Source of the DNA: Anisakis pegreffii
Lineage: Eukaryota; Nematoda; Chromadorea; Rhabditida; Anisakidae
DNA length: 64,000 nt
Direction of reading: 5' to 3'
Assembly: GCA_035041965.1 (NCBI GenBank)
Contig: JAPYMA010000242.1
Location: 124,001-188,000 of the forward strand
In this document: in pieces, positions 13,600-24,781 of the stretch
Layout: every line of letters starts with the position of its first letter
Position numbering within the stretch: position 1 is the stretch's first letter
The notes under the pieces: model-generated
The model's database searches: none
What the model was told of the DNA's origin: nothing
Seen by the model: only the letters and a program-made list of their open reading frames with translations
Program-made: the position numbers and the translations under genes

Positions 13600-14479
13600 T
13601 CAGGCAAAACGCGCGTATTGAAATACTACACAAAAAACCTCAACTTTTCCGACTCGAACAAAACCATCCGAAGAAATGAAGCGTTCGCAAAAGAAATCTT
13701 CGGAAAATTGTTTGGCTATCATGATCCACGCAATTAGCGTAGCGTGATTTCTTGCAGCTGATCCAACTGAAATGGTCAAAATCAACGTTGCACTTGTATC
13801 ACCCTCAAATGTACACCAAAATAAACTGAAGCAATTTATTGGAAAACATGAACTGAAAACACAAAAAATCAATGACGAAAAACGATGAAGCATAAGTCAT
13901 AGAATGAAATAACAAATTCAAACGATGGTCAATTGATGGAATGCAGCAGTGAAGCAGAAAATCGCACTGGAGACCGATATGAAAAGTTGCGATTTGAGTA
14001 GCACATTAATGAACAGTCAATGAATCGTACAGAAACGGTTCTTAAGCAAATGCTTAATCATCATGCATCACGTTATCAATTCCATTGAACACACAAATGG
14101 GAAACGAGTTGAACTTTCACATATGTTTATCAGCATAGGTGCTAATCGTACGGCACGATGCATTTGTCAAACGATACTTGACGCAACATTTGGAATGTGT
14201 CCCACCAGACGAAATCGAATTTGACGTTAATTGAATTTGGTATTGCATCGATGAGAGGGAACTTTTTAAACTGAACTACAGACTAAGTATGAGTGAAAAA
14301 ATCGAATGACTGGATTGATTCAGTGGCTGCATGATGAAAGGCTGAATTACAAATTCAACAGACATTAGAATAACAAACAATACGTTCTGAAAACACATTA
14401 TTGCAGTCAATATACACTCGCGAAAAAAATTGATGATCACTTTAATGCCTGAGAAAACATAAGGAACGATGATATCCAT
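13600..14479 (-). other. Open stretches with hydrophobic character between two minus-strand genes
   Basis: Two minus-strand open regions are seen. One starts at an ATG at 14479, five bases after the stop of the coiled-coil gene, and encodes about 68 mostly hydrophobic residues (DIIVPYVFSGIKVIINFF and a second hydrophobic run). The other, around 13600-13893, encodes a hydrophobic stretch followed by AARNHATLIAWIMIAKQFSE. They could be exons of a small membrane protein gene or just 3' untranslated sequence of the coiled-coil gene. I could not build a convincing model and do not call a gene. Confidence 0.2.
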
Positions 14480-14484
14480 CACTG

Positions 14485-16507
14485 CTAAACAGGCTCAAAA
14501 ATTCCTGATGTAAGCATCCTTTGCAAAGTAGCTCTGCGCTCTTTTGCTTTGACTAGTTGATTCTTAAGCTGAAAATAAGATCAGTAACGGAATGAGGCAT
14601 CATTCAACCAGAAAACTGTTGCCAGATTAACCCATAATTGTGTCGTGACTAAACTTCACCTGTTTGAAACGCTTCTGAATTTGAACGCAATCACACAAAG
14701 TATGCTCAGCGGGTACTAACAGGTTAAAATGATCTCAAATTGGCATGAACAATTTTGCGAAGATATAACAATGTACGATTCCTCGCTTAGGCATCTACAG
14801 AAACTTTATCCGCTGATATCTCAGCTTGAAATGACTCGTTTCTTGTGAAAATAAGCAATAAAGCAAAGAATTAAGCAGCAAAATTCAATGTGCTTGTAAA
14901 AGACGAAAATTTAAAACAAGAACGAAGATGAACCTCTTGGATTCCATGTTTATATTGTTCTTCCAATACCTTCTCTTTACAAGATTTCTCAATACGAGCG
15001 ACAACAGCATCGAAGTCAATTTTTGGTGGACGATATGATGAGGGAAGGATCAATTCACCGCTAGCCTGAATATATTTCATCACTTCATAACTGCAGATTC
15101 AATCCAATTCGCTCTTAGCCGATTGGCAACATAAACAAACACATGGTAAACTAGTAATATGGGCAACTATGACCAACGGGGCATTAACAAGTTTTCAAAA
15201 AACTCGGTGTACTATCTCAAGATCATCATACGAATTACAGGCTCCAATTAACCCGCTCAACATAACCTTAAAAAATTCTTTTAAAATTAAATATGCCTCT
15301 CAAATCGGAGTTGAATGAAGGCCTTTTTCACTCGAAAAAAGGTGCTAAAACGATTTAATTTGCGAAGGAATGTTCTCTAAAAAGATGCATTTTAGAATGC
15401 GTAAATTTTTCAGCTGTTTGGTTTTTCAGTTCTTATCGCGAGAATACATTTAAAAGGCTAGAAGGATTCATTTACAGTTGAGAATGACATTCTAACAAAA
15501 ATGCCTCATCAATTTTGTAATTGCTCTAAGGTGTAACTGATGAGAGATTAGGCAATCCAGTTAGTTCAAATGCAAAGTTTAAGGCTCATATCAAAAGCGT
15601 AACGGTGGCAATGATGATTACTGCCACCGCTATGCACTACAATCAATGTCTGCTATTAAAATGTAATCCTTTCTTAAATTTTAACGAAACTAGCCAGATA
15701 AGAACATACCACTGATCGTTCAACATAATCAGCCTTAACGGCAACACAGTCCGCTATGGCTTGACTGTATGTTGATCGATATTCGACAAGTTTCAAAACT
15801 TGAAGATCAACAGCCCTTTCGAGTTCCTCCTTTTCCTTTCTCCTTCTCAACTGCTCTGATATTTCATCTGCAATCATTTCAAAAGTGAGTTCACATACGT
15901 CGACAAGATCCATCAATCTTGGATTGGAAATGGAGTTGCGTACCACTGATTTTTTTGGGGTCCTTACCGTGAAGGCAACTTTTAAGCATAGACTGATTTC
16001 AATTAGTGGCCACGGGAATTCGATTTTACATGGCTAAATATTGATCAACTTTTCGTTTTCCGTCATTCGCCACCGAAAACCGCTCTATTTTGGCTTCGGC
16101 CGATGCTAACCAAGTTCGATCTAACAAAAATCCAACAATGACAAAATGTTCTTGTTAGCCGGTGACCATTGACGGAATGTGATACGGTGGTTTTCCACCG
16201 TCAGGCCACTCTACGCTCAACTCTAATCAGAACAATTGGAATACATTAATATTTCATTCTAACAGTTCATGTGATCTATCATCGTTGAAATTGTTTTCAT
16301 TTCAATGTATCACTGCAAACATGAACTTGTTTCGTTATATGAAAACAGTTATTCGCTCGAAAATTTCACAAGTGCACTGGCGTAAATCACTGCAAATGCT
16401 GACAATGAGTTAAAAAACGAATGAAACAAAGAGCCGTATAAAGGAAATAAGGAAAACTGATTAATTGATTCGATAACTATCAACTCACTTGAATTGAATG
16501 TGGTCAT
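14485..16507 (-). CDS. Small helical (coiled-coil) protein of unknown function
   Basis: Four exons in transcript order, 16489-16507, 15710-15945, 14934-15065 and 14485-14568, join in phases 1, 0 and 0 and give 156 residues. The sequence starts MTTFNSMVRNSISNPRL, then a long charged helix (EISEQLRRRKEKEELERAVD) of about 60 residues, a short linker with LILPSSYRPPKIDFD, and a second charged helix rich in Lys/Glu ending LQRMLTSGIFEPV. No signal peptide or membrane segment. The mix of helices and a proline hinge would fit a subunit of a structural complex such as a kinetochore or centrosomal assembly, but that is only a guess from composition. It lies on the same strand as, and 1.5 kb upstream of, vha-14. 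Confidence 0.7.
15946..16225. repeat. GC-richer repeat-like insert in intron 1 of the coiled-coil gene
   Basis: This part of the 543-bp intron has a base composition unlike its surroundings and contains a perfect hairpin of 7-bp arms around TTTT (ACGGTGG / CCACCGT, 16183-16200). Its right end carries CAACTCTAATC, also found at the right end of the element at 29236-29448. I read it as a degenerate copy of a small interspersed element; the left end is not defined. Confidence 0.3.
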
Positions 16508-17381
16508 TTTTACTTCGCAAATGAAGAAAGCGACCTCACGCTTTAAGATCGAACGGCTCGAACTGAACTAGCCGTGAACAAACCCAACCAGCGAAAACAA
16601 TCTCAGAATCACAACTACAAGCAACGATAACTGGCGGTAATTTTGTAGTTAGCGCGTTCATGAAGGTAGGAGGAGCGATACAACAGCTGAGCGATATGCC
16701 AAAAGTGGTGGTTGTTCAAGCAGATCAGTTTTATCCGTTATTAGTTCTATTATTTTACATAATGTCGCAATCTTTTTCTTCAGAATACGCATCACTAAGC
16801 TGTTGGCTTTTGTATTGTTTACCAATCAAATATTTCTGAAGTGTTGCCGAACTGAGCATTTATGCCCTTGAGTTGTCAGCACTATATCAGGGTTCAGCAG
16901 TATGCTCATAAATGGGCTGAAATACCTCGGTCTAAACCCGGAGTCAAGTGTAGTCCACTATGATATTATCCTCTAATTGTCGCCACTTTATGACTGTTGA
17001 CTTCGAATCGGTGATGAAATCCCCTCAGTTGTATATTCGAAATCAAATTTTGCCGCTCAAAGCTTTTATTCGAATGGATCGTTAATATTTGAAAGATATC
17101 TTACAGAGTCCGTTTCTCTTATGAGAGTCTCTATCAATTCCATTATTACGTCTACTCTATCATCGTGTTCACTGCGTCTGTCATTATGCCTGGTAGTCGT
17201 ATAGTACAGCAACAATGACGAAATGAAATTGCATGAATCCAGATGGTACTTTGTTCTGCTGTCATTAGATTTGTGGATATATTCGAGATGAGTTATAATC
17301 ACTGGTTGAATGAGTGAGTAATTAAGCAAGTGTCATAATGTCTTGCTTGTAGTGTTCCAGCATCTTTTAAAACATTAGGGT

Positions 17382-17389
17382 ATTTTTAG
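17382..17389 (+). promoter_or_regulatory. Probable trans-splice acceptor of the RecQ helicase gene
   Basis: ATTTTTAG ends 10 nt upstream of the ATG at 17400. A leader this short is typical of nematode spliced-leader addition sites. Confidence 0.6.
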
Positions 17390-17399
17390 TGCTTGAACG

Positions 17400-20300
17400 A
17401 TGGATGATGACTTCTATGATTCGGATGGAGATGACGCATTATGGGTAGGGTTTGCCGATTTTTTCACTGACATTTAACTGTGAGACCCGTGAGCACTCAT
17501 AAGGCTGAACTTTTTATCTAAACGCATTCGAATTCTTTTGAAAAGTTTGGAATTGAAATCGGAAGTGCGGAATTGCTGAGCCCGGACCGCCGAGCCAATG
17601 CTTGCAAGACTTGCAAGCATTGGTCTTGCACTTGCAAGACCTGGCCGAGACAAGAGTTTCTAAGCCCGGCCAAGGATTCTTGAGTCGGGCCAAGAATCGT
17701 GAGGTGGAGCCAAAAAGTGCTAGGTCGGAATGGAAGCAAAAGTAAGTGCACCCTGGAAGCATCGAGCCTGGCAACTCTTGTTGGGGCTGAATGATTTTTG
17801 GCACCGCCTAGCAATTCTGGTCTTGGTTGAACCGAGCAAATCTTGATCAAGCCCCGACCCGGCAGTTCACACGCCCAATGAAATCAGCATCGAACGATTC
17901 TTTTTTGGTTTTCTTGATGAGGATCGTCTTTTTTGTAGGACTTAGATGTCACTGAATGTGCGCTTCAACAAAACCAGTCCAATGCAGAAAACGAATCAAG
18001 AAATAATAAGCCATCAGATGATGTACTGAAGAAATTGAATAAATTTTTCGGTCATAAATCGTTTCGTCCTCTTCAATGGGAGATTATTCGTGAGGCATTG
18101 AATGGACGAGATCAACTGGTTGTCTTGTCAACAGGTGATTGGGATACGTTGATTTTCATTCATTTTCAATCGTATCGATTTGTTCCTATAAAAATTTTTT
18201 GGGAAAGCCACATTGACGTTGAATGATTTAACGTTATTCAAATTGAATTGAACATCGCTTGCTCCGAATGGACGACGAAAGATTGCGAAAAAAAACGACT
18301 ATGAGATTTATATTTACAATTAGTAAAGCTAATGAAGCTTTACTAATTGTAAATATAAATCGAGCGTTTGCTAGGCATCGATTTGAAGGGACATTCAAAA
18401 ATGTTTCAATGTTTTTTACTTTCAATTATGTTTTCATATAGCTAACTGTATGGTATGATGGTTAAACAGTGTTGAATTCTGTAGCTTGAATATTTCTGTG
18501 TTTGAGGTTATGGAAAAAGTATTTGCTACCAGATGCCATCATTGATCCAAGAGAATTTAACACTAGTCGTATCACCACTTATATCATTAATGAACGATCA
18601 AGTTACGAATGCGAGGTGTTTATTTTTTGAACTGGTTTTGTGATTATCTGATTCTTAATATATAAGGGATATCATGTCCTCTTTCTAACATTTCTTATTT
18701 CGATTCAATTTCCAGGTATTTCTGTGCCTTTCGTAGAATTTTTGATCTATCCTCCAAATGGAGCGATCAATTTACATTAATTCAGCGTTCAGTTGAAGTT
18801 ATCATTTTATGCAATACTCATAGGGAATAGCTTACCACAAATGCAGTTTTGTGTTCCAGAGCAAATGGTATAAAAGCATCGTGTATTACCGGTGAAACGT
18901 CGTATGAGGATCGAAATGAGATTGTAGATGCATGTTTGAGTGGAAAGCTGAATCTTTTATATGTAACTCCTGAGTTTGGATTAAACAACGATACTTTAAT
19001 GCGCAAAATTTCTTCAAGTTCGTCCTTTTATTCAATCATTACAGCATTCGTATTTTTATCGCTATAAACTAACAACTCAATAATATCGCGCACTTTTTAG
19101 GGATAGGTTTGTTGGCTATTGACGAAGCGCATTGTGTATCACAATGGGGTCATGAATTTCGTTCCGATTATCGACGTTTATCATCTCTTCGTGACATTCT
19201 CAGCGATAGAGTTCCAGTTATGGCTCTTACAGCCACTGCAACAGTTGAAGTTCAATTGGATATCGTCAAGAATTTGAAAATGAGGAATGCAATAACTGTT
19301 TGTTCAAGTCTGGACAGGTTACTTTGTCTGATTGTTTATTTTCGATTTTTTGTGCATCTCTTTATTTGTCTTTATCGTTTTGCGTAATATGTGGCAGATG
19401 AAATTCTGATGACTGCAGTGCATTCCAGGGAGCTGTTAGGCAGTTCAGTGTGGTTTGCATTTTTTTCTTCGAAAAACAGTTGAATTTCTCAAGTCATGTT
19501 TTAATATTCCTTAGATCGAATTTGTATTTGGATGTTCGCTCACCGACCTCTTTGGAAGGGATAAAATCATTAATTACACACGTGAATGATGTTCAAGGCA
19601 AACATTTCGGTGGTCCAACAATAGTTTATTGTTCGACTCGAGCAATTGTTGAAGATGTCCACAAGTTTCTTTCCGGTACGTTTTCTCCCTTCATTCAGTG
19701 GTTTGATTGTATGACTTTCATGTTGTTGTTAATCAGTAATCCACCTAGATAAATCAGTTCATAATGAGTAGTAAGTTCTTTTTTTTTGAAGGATTCGGTG
19801 TTAAATGCGCAATGTACCATGCTGGTCTGTCACCAAAAGTGCGAGCAAAAGCACATGAAAATTTCATGAAGGATAAAGTGACAACGATTGTTGCTACAGT
19901 CGCATTTGGCATGGGCATTGATAAGGCTGATGTTCGTTATGTCATCCATTATGGAGGTGGGTTATTTGTTTATCTTTGGTTAGAGTGGAATGTGCATCAT
20001 TGCTGGAAGAGGTATAATGCGACAAGGTTTTTGATATTTTAATAGTCGTTTCAATTCATATCAACCTGGATTTGTTTTGTTCACCTGATACGTGCTTCGT
20101 ATTCGTTGTTCTTCAATTCGAATAACATTCATAGCAGTCTTACTCTGAGTTATCGTAAGATTTGCAGCACCTAGAGGCATCGAAAGTTATTATCAAGAGA
20201 TTGGTCGTGCTGGTCGTGATGGATTTCCGAGCAAATGCATCGTTTTCTACACTGACGGCGAAATTGCTACGAATAGATAAGTTGTGTAAATGACTTTCAT

Positions 20301-23300
20301 GATTTAGAGATAAAAAACATAAGACATTTATTGAATGTTCGGATTTCAGTGCTTATTTCATGCGAATGATCCTAATATAATCTGATCATACCGAAGATCG
20401 TTCAACTCAAATTTACTGTTTTATCCATCTCTCCATCCCTTGTTTCGTCTTTTCATGTCCAAGTCGTCAACAGCACTCAATTTTTGCTTGAATCTCAAAG
20501 CAAGATAATTGAAAAAATATCAGTTTGGAATTTAAGGGTCGTTTGATGAGGGATAATTCACTGAAAGAGCCGTACAAAACACATGCCGTTGAAATGCAAC
20601 GTCACATGGAAACTTATCTTACCGGGAACACCTGCCGACGATTGTCAGTTCATGTCTATATTGATCCATTCTTTCTTTTTTCAGTAGGTCTGAGCTGAAC
20701 CGTCCACCAGATGTAGATTTAAAAGTACGTAATTTACCGCTGCTCGCTTTTGATTATGTTCCTTCATTGTCTGCGTAATATTTGCTGAAATTTTAATCAC
20801 TCATTCAACTCGAAAAATTGACACGTCTTCAAAAAACGTGGTTCGTTTATAAAATTTTAATATTCCAATTGGTTTAGTCAAATGAGAAATTCTAAAAACT
20901 TAATGCACTTGATATCGCTTTCACATACTTGCAAACATTTATTGATCCGTTCACCAAACTCATCACTTTTTTCATTTCACTCATATTCATCCATGAGTTT
21001 ATTGCAGCTCATTGCTATCTCATTTCGATCCATCATTAAAGAGGAATCTGACACCCCAAGCAGGTTGTTGTGATATCTGTGATAAAAATACTGAATCGGA
21101 AAATGACACGAACAAAAATATTACATTAGTAGATTATACCGACGAAGCAGAAATACTTCTGCGTTCTGTTGAGGTCTTCGGTGGTAAGTCTGGACTGGGC
21201 AAAGTTATCGATTTCATTAAAGGAGTTAGTTAATTGTTGGATTTTAACATTTTAATTTCATTTTTCATTCATCTATTCAGATTTAATTATGTTTAAGAAC
21301 AATCATGTTATTGCTGAGATAGCAATATTGCATTCAATTTGTCTGCAATTCTTTAGAAAGCAAACGTTTATGAATCGAAACAGAAGCATTCGTTATATGG
21401 GGCTGGCACAAAGAAAACTGAAGTATTTTGGAAAGAACTTGGTCGCATCCTTCGATTGAGTGGTTATTTTCATGAGCAAAAAAGTAAATACAATGATTTC
21501 GCATACACCATGTCATTATCGGACAAAGCTGAACGGTGGTTGCAAGCGAACGGAAAGGTTTTGCTTTGTTCTTATTTGTTTTTTATGAATTCAATGTTAA
21601 CAATTACAGTTTAATGGATATCCTATTAAGGTTCACCTTTATTGAAGTGATTTTGTGCATTCATTTTCTTGTCACGAATTGGCAAATCATCTTTGGTCGT
21701 TTTCTTTTTTTGAAATTTGTTCATTAATATTTTCAAAATGGGTATTTGATCGTGTAAAAGTGATTCGTTGATACTACCAACACATTTTTGAATAGCGGTG
21801 ATGTATATTGTTAGAGGGAAGGATACAGACTGTCACATGTCCAAACGACGGTGCGGAGTGGTAGAGTATGAGAATCACTGGTTTAAATAGATCGGTCATG
21901 AGGATGTCTCATTGCAGGGTATTCACCTTTTATCGATGTGATTTGTAGGAATTGAAACTTGAACCAACGCCAGCGCTACTGGGGAGAATGAAAGTTGCAA
22001 CTCAGAACGGGAAGACGAAATACGTATCGATCCCGTCTTCGGGAGACGCTTCACAGTCAAGGTTTTTGCTTGCATACTTTTATTTCGATTTGTTTTTCGA
22101 GGTTTTCCATCCACATCGTTCTGGAACTTGTAATTATCTAATTCAGTGATGCACTCTTCTCCATTTGTATGATTGCACATATTTTGCTACTGCTTATCGA
22201 CCTTGTAGGAATTATTTTGAAAAATCATTTTACAAGGTTACTTTTTAAACTGTTTCATTGCTTTAATGGTAAAGGTAAATATATTGTTTTGTGTATATAT
22301 TATGTAAGATTATGCTGATAGTATTCAAGATTCTTGCTTATATTCTATATATTGTTATTATGCAGGGTTCAATTGACAAAGAATATGTGATAATAGGGAT
22401 GATGAATGAGATTTTGCAGAATTCTTGGCCAACATAAGCAGCGTAAGTGGAAGGACTGTAGTGAATATGATGGCCTCAGTGATCACGAAACCGAGCTGTT
22501 TTATTCGGTGCGTTCTTTTCATGCAGCTTTTTTGATTTGAAAAAATCAGTTTTAAATTTCGATTCTTTTTTCGGACTGATGCGAATGAAATCGGAGAATC
22601 CCAATGAGGTTTCGCATTTGTTTTTGCCAGTTCATGCTGATTCACTTCGATCAGCTTTCAATATCAGTGTAAGATAGTTGGCAGTTATTATTGTAATAGT
22701 TGTTCTTATAATAAGACTTCAGTATTTGCTGTTCAGAGGGAATTAGAAAAGGAATTGATGGATCTAAGAACCAATTTGGCCATCCAAATGGACTGTGGAG
22801 CACATATGATCGCATCCAACAAATGTATTCAACAACTCACAGCAGTTCGTCCTTCATGGTATGAATTATGTTGCTTTTGTTTTTAGATGAAATGTGATTG
22901 GTTCGAATGAGTATTTTCTTTCGTTAAATATTTTCAGCCGAATATGAACTGAGTTTTACATTCGTTTGTGAGATCTCATGTTATTGTGTTAGTGAGTTCC
23001 ATGTTCTGAATAGATGAAACAGTTAATATTCATGTTATTTCTACAGAGCGTTCATATTTCTTTCTTTAGCTACTGAGGTAATGACTTCATTTGTGGTGAG
23101 TAATGTTGTTTTTGGATCGTTATTGGATCAACATTGCGAAGAAAGTATCCTCGCAAGATACTTCGAATGTCTGAGATGTTTTTATAATGTTGCTCTGTTT
23201 TAGTGTTGAGAATTTATATATGATCAGTGAGATGCCGGAAGAGAAACGTAAAAAGTTTGGCAAACAACTTGTTGAAGTTTGTGTTGACTATTGCAAAAAG

Positions 23301-24781
23301 CACTCATTACCAATGGATTATAATGCCGATTCAAAGGTTCCCATTTTGTTTGCTTCTCCTTTTCTTTTTTGTTTTAGATCAGTGAACAGAATATGCTGCT
23401 TCCGTTGAACAATTCTTCAAATTTTTATTACCTTTCTTCTACTCAAGGTTGATAGTTCCCAAATCAATAGCGTGCAGTTTCAGCTTGTAACGTTTGGATT
23501 AGTATATTGCGGAGATCAGGGGATTTTGGGGTCCATGATTCCTCGTCCCCAACTTTTTTCAAGCCGATCGCATTTCTGGGGTCCCCGACTTTTTTCCGTT
23601 CCTGCAACACAATTGGTTGTATAGTAAACCGTGTTTCAGACACCTAGTGAATTAATTGAGCAGATGAATTTTCTGGCTGAATCCAATCGTATTGTATACC
23701 AAAGTCACGTGAAGCAACGTCTATCATTGGTATTTTATTTCCGTTGATTATTTTTCTCAGTTTCTTTCGCCTCCAAATAGCAAATAATCGTTGTGAAGTT
23801 ATTTTTCAAAATCATTTGTTTTTGATGATTATTTGAATTTAATGAACAATTGCGATTAACAGTTGTTTTCGAGTAACAAATTTGATGGAACAAATAACTC
23901 GCCCAATTAATTTCTGCGAATTGATGCGATTTATTTAATTCAAATATTCCGACTTTGAAATTTTGAACGAAACCTATTCGAATTTTTTAGGCAGCCTTAG
24001 CACAGTTAAGAGATGTCAGTGAATCAACAATCGCATCATATATTGTAAATTGCGTGAAATTGGGATTGCCGATTCATTTAGATGTTTTACAAATCACTCA
24101 GTCAAATATAGACACTATACTAGAAACAATTCGGAACCATGGATCAGGTATCATTCTATTTGCTGTTCGTAGTTTTTGATTCAAATTCCTTCAGAGTTTC
24201 TCGAGTTCGTTTTTTTCCGCATTGTATTATTTTCGTTTATCGGTAAACTTCTTGCAGTATTCATATAGGTGGTGGAAGAGTACTTCCGTCAGTTGATTTA
24301 TTCTGTAACGTTCCATGTCTTTTCAGATATCATACGATTGAAGCCAATAATGGAGAGGTTACCGGATGGATTTATAGATTACAATCGTTTGAAGATCATC
24401 TTCGCTTTATTGGAATATGAATATGGTGTCGAAGAAGAAGAAGAAAACAAAGGTAAAGAAGTAGAAGACAGTCAATATCAGCGATCTCCTCCTGTGGATT
24501 GGAACTCTTATCGATTTGATTCAGCTTTGCGGTCAGCAAACTTTCGAACGTGTTCATCACAGAAAGCAGATACAGTCGGATCTCTATCCCAGCCGAGCAG
24601 CTCATCGCGAACTGTGGATGTGTCAAGTGCGAACTCATCCCAGCCAAATGCTGCTCACTCATCGAGCACCAGCACCACTTCAAAACGTCGACTTCCGCAG
24701 TGGATGACGAGTGATGTTACAGCCAAGCTGGCATCGCAATCAGGCGTCAAAAAACAGAAAAAATCGAACCTCTTTCGATGA
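17400..24781 (+). CDS. wrn-1: WRN-type RecQ DNA helicase
   Basis: A 3'-5' DNA helicase for replication-fork and double-strand break repair. Eighteen exons: 17400-17444, 17939-18134, 18507-18615, 18860-19017, 19101-19317, 19515-19675, 19792-19956, 20168-20276, 20524-20643, 21008-21224, 21357-21557, 21949-22061, 22420-22507, 22737-22858, 23204-23336, 23640-23729, 23991-24147 and 24327-24781; 951 residues, phases consistent throughout. The helicase core is at about 45-390: [10 protein letters not shown] (motif 0), STGYGKS (Walker A), [14 protein letters not shown] (motif II), MALTATAT (III), [15 protein letters not shown] (V) and [10 protein letters not shown] (VI). The RQC domain follows at 400-570 with the zinc cysteines CRR and CCDIC and the winged helix. 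Then come an HRDC domain (~635-715), a helicase-associated HTH region (~720-840), an acidic/Ser-rich linker, and a terminal KRRLPQWM motif. There is no exonuclease domain, as in the C. elegans protein. Oddity: the donor after exon 8 reads AG/ATAAGT. Confidence 0.93.
17520..17870. repeat. GC-rich repetitive island in wrn-1 intron 1
   Basis: About 350 bp that is far richer in G+C than the flanking intron. It contains clustered copies of CTTGCAAG-like units (17600-17645) and two related GCCCGGCCAAG / TCGGGCCAAG units (17665-17695). On the minus strand two frames stay open for about 100 codons, but this follows from the composition: neither reads like a protein. Probably a remnant of an interspersed or satellite-like element. 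Confidence 0.45.
18306..18360. repeat. Perfect 25-bp inverted repeat (hairpin) in wrn-1 intron 2
   Basis: Left arm 18306-18330 and right arm 18336-18360 are exact reverse complements, separated by the 5-nt loop AATGA. The arms are AT-rich and the symmetry stops sharply outside them. It could be a foldback element, a replication-slippage product or an RNA hairpin in the intron. Confidence 0.85.
21840..21890. repeat. Solo terminal-repeat-like end in wrn-1 intron 11
   Basis: The reverse complement here reads CCAGTGATTCTCATACTC, close to the CAGTGGTTCTCATA end seen at 57534. Only one end is recognisable; the partner end was not found. Confidence 0.25.

Noticed and set aside
17514..17850. Two overlapping minus-strand ORFs of about 100 codons
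   Set aside because: They overlap in two frames within the GC-rich repeat island of wrn-1 intron 1; the openness comes from composition, not coding.
20684..20724. Candidate extra wrn-1 exon ([12 protein letters not shown])
   Set aside because: Inserting it breaks the phase between exons 9 and 10, which otherwise join exactly, and nothing in the family corresponds to it at this position.
23505..23600. GGGGTCC...CCCCAACTTTTTT direct repeats in wrn-1 intron 15
   Set aside because: Only two imperfect units with no defined ends; too little to call an element.
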